The translations under genes and the position numbers were made by a program. Below, one piece after another: positions 18,465-26,662 of a stretch of 64,000 bases of DNA. The DNA lies in contig JACPUC010000007.1 in the NCBI GenBank assembly GCA_016192455.1, forward strand, positions 132,720 through 196,719, given 5' to 3'. The stretch is from Candidatus Tectimicrobiota bacterium. Its GTDB lineage: Bacteria > JACPUC01. How positions within the stretch are numbered: the first letter of the stretch is position 1; each line of letters starts with the position of its first letter. Under the pieces are notes generated by a model that worked only from the letters and a program-made list of their open reading frames with translations, had not been told where the DNA came from and made no database searches.

Positions 18465-19055
18465 TTACCCTGCGGCTTTCTGCGCATTGCGCTGCGCTTT
18501 GGCAGCTTTTGCCGCGGCCACCTTGGCGGCGATATCAGCCTTCGCCGACTCGTCAAGACCGCCACCCGTGGCCTTTTGAGGCGCGGCTGCTGCCGGGGTG
18601 GGTTTCCCCTTCTCTTTCCTGGACTCGGCGGCTGCCAGCGTAGCAGGATCGACGCGCGGCAATGGGTTTGTTGACTGAATTGTCACCATCCACTTCGACA
18701 TGGCGCGTTCATGAATTTCCAGGGTGCTCTCCGTGAGCGACTGCACGAGCTGCTGCAGCTCCGGATAATCGCCAATGTGGTTCTGCATGCTGCGGAGCTG
18801 GCTCGTCTTGTAGTAGATCAAGCCCTCCAGCTTGAAGAGCCCAAGTTTCTCCAGGCGATCGAACCAGGCGAGGATCTCATCGCGGTGCGCGTCAAAGGAG
18901 ATGCGCACACGATCGGCAATGGCATCAGGGCAGCCTATGCAGATGGTAGGCTCCCGGAAGGCATGCGTGAGGAACCTGCGGGTGACGTCGGTCTCGCTGG
19001 CCTCCAGGACCTCCTGCGCCAACCGGGCGTAATCGACTGCGGTGGCGTTCCCCAT
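18465..19055 (-). CDS. Unrecognised protein with Ala/Lys/Pro-rich tail
   Basis: A 196-residue protein not recognised as any family. Residues 1-135 look helical and globular (for example ILAWFDRLEKLGLFKLEGLI). From about residue 140 it becomes an Ala/Lys/Gln-rich low-complexity tail (AAKVAAAKAAKAQRNAQ), like the tails of histone-H1-like or phasin-like proteins. A single CIGC near residue 40 is the only Cys pair. The start at 19055 was chosen over the open frame to 19205 because the upstream residues are Arg/Ser/Thr-rich. The IS256 remnant and repeat island lie just upstream. It could be a nucleoid, granule-associated or phage-related protein. The coding call rests on the compositionally normal N-terminal domain. 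Confidence 0.6.
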   Translation of the reverse strand: MGNATAVDYARLAQEVLEASETDVTRRFLTHAFREPTICIGCPDAIADRVRISFDAHRDEILAWFDRLEKLGLFKLEGLIYYKTSQLRSMQNHIGDYPELQQLVQSLTESTLEIHERAMSKWMVTIQSTNPLPRVDPATLAAAESRKEKGKPTPAAAAPQKATGGGLDESAKADIAAKVAAAKAAKAQRNAQKAAG

Positions 19056-19229
19056 GGTCAGCCTCGTCCCTGTCGAATTGGATCCATGATGGAAGTAATC
19101 AACCGTGCGGAGGTTGAAGAGCTGTATGCGTCTGGGTTCGGTGCCACTAGAACGCCACTGCCCTCTTGGTGGAGAGAGTATAACCTGCTTCTTGCGGCGA
19201 AGCAAATCGAGACGCTGCCAGGGGTACTG

Positions 19230-19499
19230 TCAAGAGTTTTGTGTGAAAGAGCGTTTGCGAGGGCGGTGCTCCCACTGGGTGTTGAGATGGTGCGGGACGC
19301 GGTAGCTGATGCGCTCCAGGGAGTCCTTGTTGGTGAAGCCTCCCATCGCGCGGCTGCGGCGGCGCGCCTCGCGGCAACAGCGCTCGGTAGGGTTGTTGGT
19401 CCGGAGCGTCGGCCGCAAGGCGGGCGGCCGACGGAAGTGCGCCGGCAGTTCCCCACGGGCCTTCGGCCCACCCGCAAGGTGATGAAAATAAGCGGACAC
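19230..19499 (-). pseudogene. IS256-family (mutator-type) transposase remnant, C-terminal end
   Basis: About 60 residues at the 3' end of this frame match the pattern of IS256-family transposase C termini: LRTNNPTERCCREARRRSR, then MGGFTNKDS and LNTQWEHRP before the stop. In the family this is the R(T)TNxxERxNRExRRRxxxxGxFP region. The catalytic DDE domain is absent and upstream sequence is replaced by repeats, so this is a dead fragment. Just past the stop, TACTGTCAAGAGTTTTGTGTGA (around 19226-19247) resembles the terminal inverted repeats often found on such elements. The element therefore seems to have lost everything but one end. Confidence 0.65.
19464..19489. repeat. Imperfect direct repeat, copy 1
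   Basis: TCGGCCCACCCGCAAG followed by a GTGATGAAAAT-like end is repeated about 340 bases downstream (19805-19830) with only a few differences. The two copies flank the palindrome and inverted repeats of the repeat island, so they may be ends of an older inserted element. Confidence 0.5.
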
Positions 19500-19531
19500 T
19501 TCTTTCTCGGCAGCCTTTCATCCCATCGACC

Positions 19532-19559
19532 GTAGGGGCGGTTCGCGAACCGCCCCTAC
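19532..19559. repeat. Perfect 28-bp palindrome with GTAGGGGC ends
   Basis: A perfect palindrome: arms GTAGGGGCG and CGCCCCTAC around the palindromic core GTTCGCGAAC. It is bounded by the same GTAGGGGC/GCCCCTAC termini as the element at 19883-19961, so both look like members of one small REP/MITE-like family. It could form a cruciform or a very stable RNA hairpin. Confidence 0.8.
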
Positions 19560-19572
19560 CATCGGCATGCTA

Positions 19573-19636
19573 GGAACCACAGATGAACACTGATGGACAC
19601 TGATATTTGTGTGAACCCGTGTCCATCAGTGGTTCC
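19573..19636. repeat. Inverted repeat of the 'ACCACAGATGAACAC' type
   Basis: GGAACCAC (19573-19580) pairs with GTGGTTCC (19629-19636), and CACTGATGGACAC (19588-19600) pairs with GTGTCCATCAGTG (19619-19631). Sequences of this kind (ACCACAGATGAACAC...) recur between genes in many environmental bacterial genomes. No function is known to me. Confidence 0.65.
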
Positions 19637-19657
19637 TTCCCCTACCTTCTAATCGCC

Positions 19658-19703
19658 CTCTGCGTCTCCGCGGTGCACTCCATTGAACCGCAGAGACGCA
19701 GAG
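19658..19703. repeat. Inverted repeat of the 'CGCAGAGACGCAGAG' type
   Basis: CTCTGCGTCTCCGCGGT (19658-19674) and ACCGCAGAGACGCAGAG (19687-19703) are inverted copies matching at 16 of 17 positions with a 12-base loop. It is another widespread intergenic repeat type, adjacent to the previous one. Confidence 0.65.
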
Positions 19704-19804
19704 CACGCAGAGGTGAAGGACGCTGGCCGCGCGACCGTCAGCCTCATCATCGCGTAAAATCAAACACTTAGGGGTGATTTTTCCAAACAGTTCCGATGTG
19801 CCTC

Positions 19805-19830
19805 CGGCCCGCCCGCAAGAGCGTGAAAAT
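19805..19830. repeat. Imperfect direct repeat, copy 2
   Basis: CCGGCCCGCCCGCAAG followed by AGCGTGAAAAT is the second copy of the repeat at 19464-19489. It marks the other side of the palindrome and inverted-repeat block. Confidence 0.5.
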
Positions 19831-19882
19831 GGGGTTTACAGTGAGCGACCGTCTCTCATGTCGAAGGGTTCGGCCCCCAGGT

Positions 19883-19961
19883 GTAGGGGCGCCGCTTGCT
19901 GCGCCCCAGCCTGGAGGCTCAAAGAGGGTGACTCAGCGGGCGGGGCAAGCCCCGCCCCTAC
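19883..19961. repeat. 79-bp element bounded by GTAGGGGC / GCCCCTAC with two internal hairpins
   Basis: The ends GTAGGGGC (19883-19890) and GCCCCTAC (19954-19961) are exact inverted repeats. Inside are two GC hairpins: GGGGCGC/GCGCCCC (19886-19892 with 19901-19907) and GGGCGGGGC/GCCCCGCCC (19938-19946 with 19949-19957). The shared ends with the palindrome at 19532 suggest one repeat family, possibly mobilised as miniature elements. The remainder of 19056-20399 holds no supported gene. Confidence 0.65.
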
Positions 19962-20399
19962 GGCTCTGCACATCCCGGCCGCTGTGACTCGTACGGTGGC
20001 AAACCTGCAAGGTCGTCAAATCAACCACTTCGAGGTTCTTTTTCCCAAGCGTGGCGGCGAGGTTCTTCTCCGGGTGCTGCAGGACCTCGGGGTAGGCAGG
20101 GGGCTGAGGCTCCTCCCTGGAGGAACTCTCTCCGGCGCGGCAGAGGGCGCGCCTCGAGAGCGCAGCCTTTGGCGTTCCAGGCTTGTCCTTCGCCGGCGGC
20201 GAGGTTATATTGGTGGGCAGCGAGGTTGTCTGTTGTGACGTGGGGTGGCGCCGGTGGGTGGTGCGCCCCTTTTATCTTCGGGCAGGCATACTTCCAAAGA
20301 GGCGGCGCCTGCCTTCTTGCTGAATAGGGTCGGGTGCGGAAGGGCCAGGCCTTCAGGGTGGGGCCGGCGCGATGTCCTGCAATCTGCGGGGGTAGAGCG

Positions 20400-21032
20400 A
20401 TGCCAACGTTAAAGCAGCAACTCTTTCAACAGAGTGCCGCAGAGAGGGTGAAGCGCCTCGTTGCCGAGTACAAGAAGCGTTACGAACCGAAGAAAGAAGA
20501 CCGCTTTCACTTTGACGGCATCACCTATGAGTTTGGCCCGCCGGTCGCGGCCCAAGGGGGGATCGAGTTTGAGATCAGCTCGAAGATCCCGCATGAAGAG
20601 TTCGTCGATGCCGAGTTTCGCAAGCGCTACTTCAGCGAAGTTCGCAAGATTATGATGAAGGGCGAGAAACGCCCCATCGCCATTGACATGGAAAACATCA
20701 TCCGCGAGCTCGGCAGCGATGAGGTGAAGGCGCGGGAGTATGTCAAGCTTCGCTACTTCTATAAAGACAGCGAGCTCTATGACGAGGAGGAAATTCGCTG
20801 CCAAGCCGACGACTATCGCAAGCCGGGGAGCAAGAAAACGCCGCCCAAGTACAATGGCATCAACACGCTGGAAGGAAACCTGCTGGTTGATGCGGTGGCG
20901 GAGAAGATCTGCGAGCAGGCCAGGCTGACGATGGATGCCTTGGTAGCCGCCAACCAGGAGGTGCGGGTCAGCCTTGGCAAGCAGCGCGGCTCGAAGAGCG
21001 GCAAGGAAAAAGCGACAACCTCGGCTTCCTGA
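20400..21032 (+). CDS. Unrecognised conserved-looking protein
   Basis: A 210-residue charged soluble protein. It opens with MPTLKQQLFQQSAAERVKRL, a helical lead. A mixed alpha/beta middle follows (FHFDGITYEFGPPV; MENIIRELGSDEVKAREYVK), then RCQADDYRKPGSKK and a Lys/Ser-rich tail. No signal peptide, membrane segment or catalytic motif was seen and I do not recognise the family. The start at 20400 follows a GGGGG ribosome binding site; the frame is open to 20334. A strong intrinsic terminator lies 34 bases after the stop, so this is a single-gene transcript. It sits immediately beyond the repeat island, so it may belong to an accessory segment with the protein at 18465-19055. Confidence 0.7.
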   Translation: MPTLKQQLFQQSAAERVKRLVAEYKKRYEPKKEDRFHFDGITYEFGPPVAAQGGIEFEISSKIPHEEFVDAEFRKRYFSEVRKIMMKGEKRPIAIDMENIIRELGSDEVKAREYVKLRYFYKDSELYDEEEIRCQADDYRKPGSKKTPPKYNGINTLEGNLLVDAVAEKICEQARLTMDALVAANQEVRVSLGKQRGSKSGKEKATTSAS

Positions 21033-21066
21033 GGGTAGCCGAGTTAACCGCTCACGATAGCGCCGC

Positions 21067-21097
21067 AAACGGGAGGAACTCCACATCCTCCCGTTTT
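21067..21097 (+). terminator. Intrinsic terminator after the 20400-21032 gene
   Basis: Stem AAACGGGAGGA (21067-21077) pairs perfectly with TCCTCCCGTTT (21086-21096) around an 8-base loop, followed by T. The U-rich 3' side and position 34 bases after the stop codon fit Rho-independent termination. The rest of the gap to 21352 shows no other feature. Confidence 0.85.
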
Positions 21098-21352
21098 CGC
21101 TGTTCCGGAGTGGTGTTGAGAGCAGGGAATGAAGCCGTGGCGGCAGGCACCTCATCTCGCCAGGCTGCGCCTTCCCGGGTAGGGAGCGCGGGCGAGGGGC
21201 TTCCACTCTTTGTTGATGACGAGACCTTCCGCCGCCGCGGCGCCGCCACCCCGGCGCCAGCCCTCTCCCCCCGAGACCTCCCCTCCTGACGGCAGCGTTC
21301 GTCTCCTCGGCGCTCAACTCCCTGCCGACCTCAGGTGGCCGGCGGGCGTCCC

Positions 21353-22048
21353 CTACCTGCGCCTCGCGTCGCCGTTGCGAGAGACACGCCTTGCCGTATT
21401 CCACATCCGTCCGCTCGCGGTGTGCGCACTCATGGCCCGGCTGACTTTCTTCAAGGCGTTGTTCTGAATCTGCCGCACCCTCTCCCGCGTCAGCCGCAGG
21501 GAACGACCAATTTCCTCCAGGGTGCGCGGCAACGAACCATTCAATCCCAGCCGATGCAGCAGAACATGCACTTCCATGGGACTCAGGCCGTCGCCAAGGT
21601 TCGTGAGGCGGTGGCGGTTCTTCTGCAGGTAGGCCACAACGCCGGGATGAGAGCTCGGCGCCTGGGGGCCGGAATGACCAAACTGCGGACGTCGCGGTAT
21701 GTCGTACTCGCGCAGGCGAGCGAGGATGGTGGACTTGCTGATTTTGCATTGCTGCGCAATGCGGCTGGCGGTGGCGCCAAGATCCTGGTACTGATGCCGC
21801 AACCAGCCCTCCTCGACGGCGATCTTCCGGGAGTGCGGCTTGTGCGGCATCTCGATGTCCGCCTCGAACTTCGCCTCATCGAGGTGCAACGTCTCGATCA
21901 AACGGTGTAAACTCTTGCGACTAGGAATGCGGTTCTTCTTCTCGAAATAGTAGATCGTCGTTGCGCTCAGTCCACTGAGCCGGCTTAACTCCTTTCGTGA
22001 GATGCCCAGAACCTTGCGAATTTCCTTCAGCTTCTGATCAATCCGCAT
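21353..22048 (-). CDS. Regulator with XRE HTH, middle HTH and sigma-70 region 4-like C-terminal HTH
   Basis: A 231-residue DNA-binding protein with three helix-turn-helix units. Residues 8-55 form an XRE/Cro-like domain (ISRKELSRLSGLSATTIYYF). Residues about 78-120 look like a second HTH (TASRIAQQCKISKSTILARL). Residues 177-202 (TLEEIGRSLRLTRERVRQI, then ALKKV) match sigma-70 region 4.2, the -35 recognition helix, almost word for word. There is no region 2, so it is not a sigma factor. It could bind DNA through several elements or mimic sigma at -35. The tail is Arg-rich. The start at 22048 follows a GGGGGG stretch. The gene stands alone and diverges from the PilZ gene across an AT-rich 800-base gap. 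Confidence 0.85.
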   Translation of the reverse strand: MRIDQKLKEIRKVLGISRKELSRLSGLSATTIYYFEKKNRIPSRKSLHRLIETLHLDEAKFEADIEMPHKPHSRKIAVEEGWLRHQYQDLGATASRIAQQCKISKSTILARLREYDIPRRPQFGHSGPQAPSSHPGVVAYLQKNRHRLTNLGDGLSPMEVHVLLHRLGLNGSLPRTLEEIGRSLRLTRERVRQIQNNALKKVSRAMSAHTASGRMWNTARRVSRNGDARRR

Positions 22049-22846
22049 AGCATTGCACCCCCCAACATGCTTCGCCCAGGCGATAGCAGGGGACCACGCC
22101 CAGCACCTCCAGGCCCGAACCGGGGAACGTTTCGGGGCGCCAGGCTCCTTGATGATCAGGATGAGACTAACGTAAACGTGCTTGCGGCAGCTTTACAGAA
22201 ACTTAATTAACGCAGGGATAGTTTTGCAGAAAAGTTGTGTCAAGTCAACAAGATTTCCGCATCAATCTTAAGGTAAAATCTAGGATAACATTGGAAAGAT
22301 ATTGAAAAGTCTGCATAATGTTAATATGTAGAATTTCTTCCCTAAGATGCCTTGCCGCTGGGACTTCGAGGAGAAGGGGAGGAATTGCTGTCAGGGTGAC
22401 AGCGCTAAACCCTTACAAAATCGGGGAAAAGGTTCAACTGCTCTGGAGCCACGCTCAAGGTCCACGCCGCAGCGTCCGATACAACCAGAGGAGGCCGCTG
22501 CGCGATTGCCGCTGCCGCGGTCCGCAGGCGTGCCGGGGATCGCACCTCCTGATAGCATGACTGCCATGGCCGCCCGCTCAGGCAAGACCTCTCTGCAGAT
22601 AGACAGGAGAGGAGCGCTTCGGTATCGGTCACTGCGGCAGCGCGCCGCCGCCTGGTGGAGACCGCTTCAGACACTCCTCTGGAGCGCTTCACCCACCAGG
22701 CGTCCCCTTCTGGCGTGCCAGTCCCGGCGTTGCGGTGCCGGCAAGGCCAGCAGGTTGAGCCGCGCCCGATTACAGGCTAGGGTGAAGATGCGAATTCGCC
22801 GCCAAGCCGAGAACTCCCCCCCCACGAAGCCACAGGTGTTCCGGAG
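22049..22846. other. AT-rich intergenic region and long leader before the PilZ gene
   Basis: About 800 bases. 22150-22330 is strongly AT-rich and carries a plus-strand promoter candidate (22291-22319). The following 500 bases up to the PilZ start have no convincing gene; the frame 22347-22850 encodes an Arg/Ser/Pro-rich sequence without domain character. The stretch may be a long 5' leader, an sRNA or decayed sequence. No known riboswitch class was recognised in it. Confidence 0.5.
22291..22319 (+). promoter_or_regulatory. Sigma-70-like promoter candidate upstream of the PilZ gene
   Basis: TTGGAA (22291-22296), a 17-base spacer and CATAAT (22314-22319), in an AT-rich island. It matches the -35 consensus at 4 of 6 and the -10 consensus at 5 of 6 positions. 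Transcription would begin near 22326, giving a leader of about 520 bases to the PilZ start. Confidence 0.5.
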
Positions 22847-23467
22847 ATGAATGGAGCCTTGCGTCACTTGACCATCGGCGCCCAGCTTGAGTTGCTGGAG
22901 CACCGCCTGCGGGCTACGCAGCAGTATGCCAGCACCCTGATTGGATGGAAACCCGAGACGTTCATCATTGTGGACGTTTCCGGCGCTTCGCCGGAGAGTC
23001 TCGAGCTTCCCCTCGGGGCTATCCTGCACGCGCGCTTTGAGAGGTCCAGCAAGCTCTTCACCTTCGAGACCAAGGTGATCAGCCTGGAGCCCAAGCCATG
23101 TCCCCTGCTCTTCCTCAGCTACCCCAGTCTGGTGAAGGAGCTAGCGATGCGGCGGCATCGCCGTATGCTTACGACGATCCCGGTCACCATCTTCAGTGTG
23201 CTGACGAACAAGGGGACCATCCTCGACCTGAGCGAGGGGGGCGCACTCGTCCATACGGACACGGAGATTCCCTCCGGGAGCACCGTCTTCCTCTCCTTCC
23301 AGCTCCCGAACGGCGACCGCGTCGAGCATTGCAAGTGCTGGGTACGCCACACCAAGCTGGCTACGGCGCAGCCGGGGTATCAACTAGGGCTGGAGTTCGT
23401 TGACATCGAAAACTCCTTCGAGCGCCGCAGCCTGCAGCCCGAGCCCGGCTACTCCTTCATCGGCTAG
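22847..23467 (+). CDS. YcgR-like PilZ domain protein (cyclic-di-GMP effector)
   Basis: A 206-residue protein. The N-terminal half (about 1-95) resembles the YcgR/PilZN beta domain, with LGAILHARFE and LFTFETKVISL. The C-terminal half is PilZ with RRHRR (102-106) and DLSEGG (127-132), the RxxxR and D/NxSxxG cyclic-di-GMP contacts. YcgR proteins brake flagellar motors on binding cyclic-di-GMP; other family members act in polysaccharide export or regulation. No flagellar gene is nearby, so the output is unknown. The ATG at 22847 has only a weak AGG upstream. The second PilZ protein of the window is the kinase at 16023-17882. Confidence 0.88.
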   Translation: MNGALRHLTIGAQLELLEHRLRATQQYASTLIGWKPETFIIVDVSGASPESLELPLGAILHARFERSSKLFTFETKVISLEPKPCPLLFLSYPSLVKELAMRRHRRMLTTIPVTIFSVLTNKGTILDLSEGGALVHTDTEIPSGSTVFLSFQLPNGDRVEHCKCWVRHTKLATAQPGYQLGLEFVDIENSFERRSLQPEPGYSFIG

Positions 23468-23769
23468 CGCCGCGTCTGACACGTTCGCTGACAAATTCGA
23501 TCCGTGGCGCCTGGCAGGTCCCGCGCTGTCCGCGGGCGAGCGCCACAGCGCAGGCTCATGAAGCCGCGCCTCGGCTCGGCTCTCCTTGCTCCTCGACACC
23601 CCCAGGCGCCGCAACGCCTGCTTCCCCAACCGGCGCCGGACCACCCGCCTGAGCGCTGTTCCTCCTCCATCCTACCCCGCCCAGCAAACTGGGGACCGAT
23701 CTCGTCCTTTGCGTCCCGGTGTGTCCCGGGCTGGAGAGCGCAACGCCCCTTGGGGTGAACTCGGTTCCT
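23468..23769. other. Convergent intergenic gap
   Basis: About 300 bases between the ends of the plus-strand PilZ gene and the minus-strand NtrC-family gene. No hairpin terminator, repeat or gene was found; the open frames here are Arg/Pro/Ser-rich shadows. Confidence 0.45.
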
Positions 23770-25131
<1,362 letters not shown>

Positions 25132-25330
25132 GGAACCCCCTCTCGCCGCATCCCACCCCTGCCCGCAGCAGCAGAAGCCTCTCACGCACGGGCCGAAGAC
25201 GTGCTATCTTGAATATACTCCCATCGTGGGACAAAATGACACATTCTTTTCCCATCTTCAACGTTCAGGAAGCGCCGTTTGCTCTTTGGGCCGTGCCAGG
25301 CCCAGGAACGCAGGTGCGGCGGCGGAAGCG

Positions 25331-25924
25331 ATGCGTATCCAATCGGCAGAGCACGTAGCCAGCGCCGTCTATCCCGGCCAGTACCCGCGCAAGCCCCTCC
25401 CCGAGGTCGCCCTGGTGGGGCGCTCGAACGTGGGCAAGTCGTCGCTGCTGAACGTGCTCATGAACCGCAAGGGGCTGGCGCGCACCAGCTCGGAACCGGG
25501 CAAGACGCGGCTCGTGAACTTCTACGAGGTCAACGGCAGGCTGCGTCTGGTCGACCTCCCCGGCTACGGCTACGCCAAGGTGCCGGAATCGGTGCGGCGC
25601 TCCTGGATGGGCATGATCGAGAAGTACGTGGCGCGCGAAGGATTCCTGCGGGCCGTCCTGCATATCCTCGATGCCCGCCACGCCCCCTCGGCCAACGATC
25701 TCCTGGTGCGCGACTTCTGCAGCGACATGCCCTACGAGGTGATCACCGTCATCACCAAGATGGACAAGCTCAAACAGAGTGAACGGCAGCGCCAGGTGCG
25801 CCTCATCGCCGATTCCCTGGCGCTAGCCGAGCAGCCAATCTGCTTCTCAGCGGTGACAGGGGAAGGGAGGAGCGTGCTCTGGCAGGCAATCACGCAGATT
25901 CTCGCAGCGGCGCCAAAGCCGTAA
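25331..25924 (+). CDS. engB: Ribosome biogenesis GTPase EngB/YsxC/YihA
   Basis: A 197-residue single-domain GTPase, the usual length. G1 is GRSNVGKS (30-37), the switch-I Thr is in GKTR (57-60), G3 is DLPGYGYA (75-82), G4 is TKMD (142-145) and G5 is SAVTG (173-177). The GYGYAK after G3 is diagnostic of the EngB group, which helps assemble the large ribosomal subunit. The start at 25331 gives the family's normal short N terminus; the frame is open to 25130, but that extension overlaps the divergent regulator's start. It stands alone, divergent from the sigma-54 regulator. Confidence 0.96.
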   Translation: MRIQSAEHVASAVYPGQYPRKPLPEVALVGRSNVGKSSLLNVLMNRKGLARTSSEPGKTRLVNFYEVNGRLRLVDLPGYGYAKVPESVRRSWMGMIEKYVAREGFLRAVLHILDARHAPSANDLLVRDFCSDMPYEVITVITKMDKLKQSERQRQVRLIADSLALAEQPICFSAVTGEGRSVLWQAITQILAAAPKP

Positions 25925-26084
25925 CTGGTTCCGCTGCTCCGGCTCGGCATGGAGAGCAGAGCGGCGGGATTTCCATAGAAAGGCCGGAAATCGCCTCAGG
26001 ACGATGCGGGTCGATTCGCCACCTCAGTGGTGAAGCAGGCCCTGCGCGCCTCCTCGCAGTGGAGGCGGTGCAGAGGAGGAGGTC

Positions 26085-26462
26085 ATGATAAAACTGGATC
26101 ACTTCCACCACGCCACCCTCCCCATCACCGACAAGGGGCGGGCGGATGCGTTCTATGAGGAGCTGCTCGGCTTCCACCGCTTGCCACGCCCGCAGCTCAG
26201 CTTTGATGGCACCTGGCTGCGGCTCGGCGACATGCAGCTCCATCTCGTGGTGGTTGATGAGGAGGAGATGCGCACGCTGCGCCAGGGACGACAGGCGGTG
26301 CGGCACCTCGCCTTCATGATCAATGACTACGACGCCACCAAGCAGGCGCTGCAGGATGCCGGCATGCCCTTCCGTGAAAGTGTCGCGGGTACCAATCGCC
26401 AGCTCTTCTGCCAGGATCCGGATGGGAATGTTCTCGAGTTCATCCACCCCGGACCGGCTTGA
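26085..26462 (+). CDS. VOC-family (glyoxalase/bleomycin-resistance-fold) protein
   Basis: A 125-residue single VOC module: two beta-alpha-beta-beta-beta units. Likely metal ligands are a His near the N terminus (DHFHHATL), the His in MQLHLVV and the Glu in VLEFIHP; a further His lies in VRHLAF. The family includes glyoxalase I, extradiol dioxygenases, epimerases and fosfomycin or bleomycin resistance proteins, and sequence alone does not choose among them. GAGGAGG sits before the ATG at 26085. The nearest genes are engB upstream and the convergent RND permease downstream, neither of which suggests a pathway. Confidence 0.9.
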   Translation: MIKLDHFHHATLPITDKGRADAFYEELLGFHRLPRPQLSFDGTWLRLGDMQLHLVVVDEEEMRTLRQGRQAVRHLAFMINDYDATKQALQDAGMPFRESVAGTNRQLFCQDPDGNVLEFIHPGPA

Positions 26463-26662
26463 AGAAAGAGGCTGGAAAAGCTGGGGTGGGATCGAGGCCA
26501 GCCTCGGCGCCGGCGCAAAGCCAGTTCCTCCTTCGAACAGAAGGACTTCCGGTCGGCGGGCAAGGATTCCCCGCCGGGACGCGCCGCCGCGCGCCTGCAT
26601 GGCGCCACCTTCCTCCCCGTCACCGCGGCTCCAACTCAGAAGAAGAGTTTCCGGCTCGCTCC

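Noticed and set aside
22320-22560. A cyclic-di-GMP (GEMM) riboswitch in the PilZ leader.
   Set aside because: The conserved GEMM core and tetraloop receptor pattern are not present.
22347-22850. A 167-codon plus-strand frame before the PilZ gene.
   Set aside because: Arg/Ser/Pro-rich without any domain, overlapping the PilZ start; no ribosome binding site.
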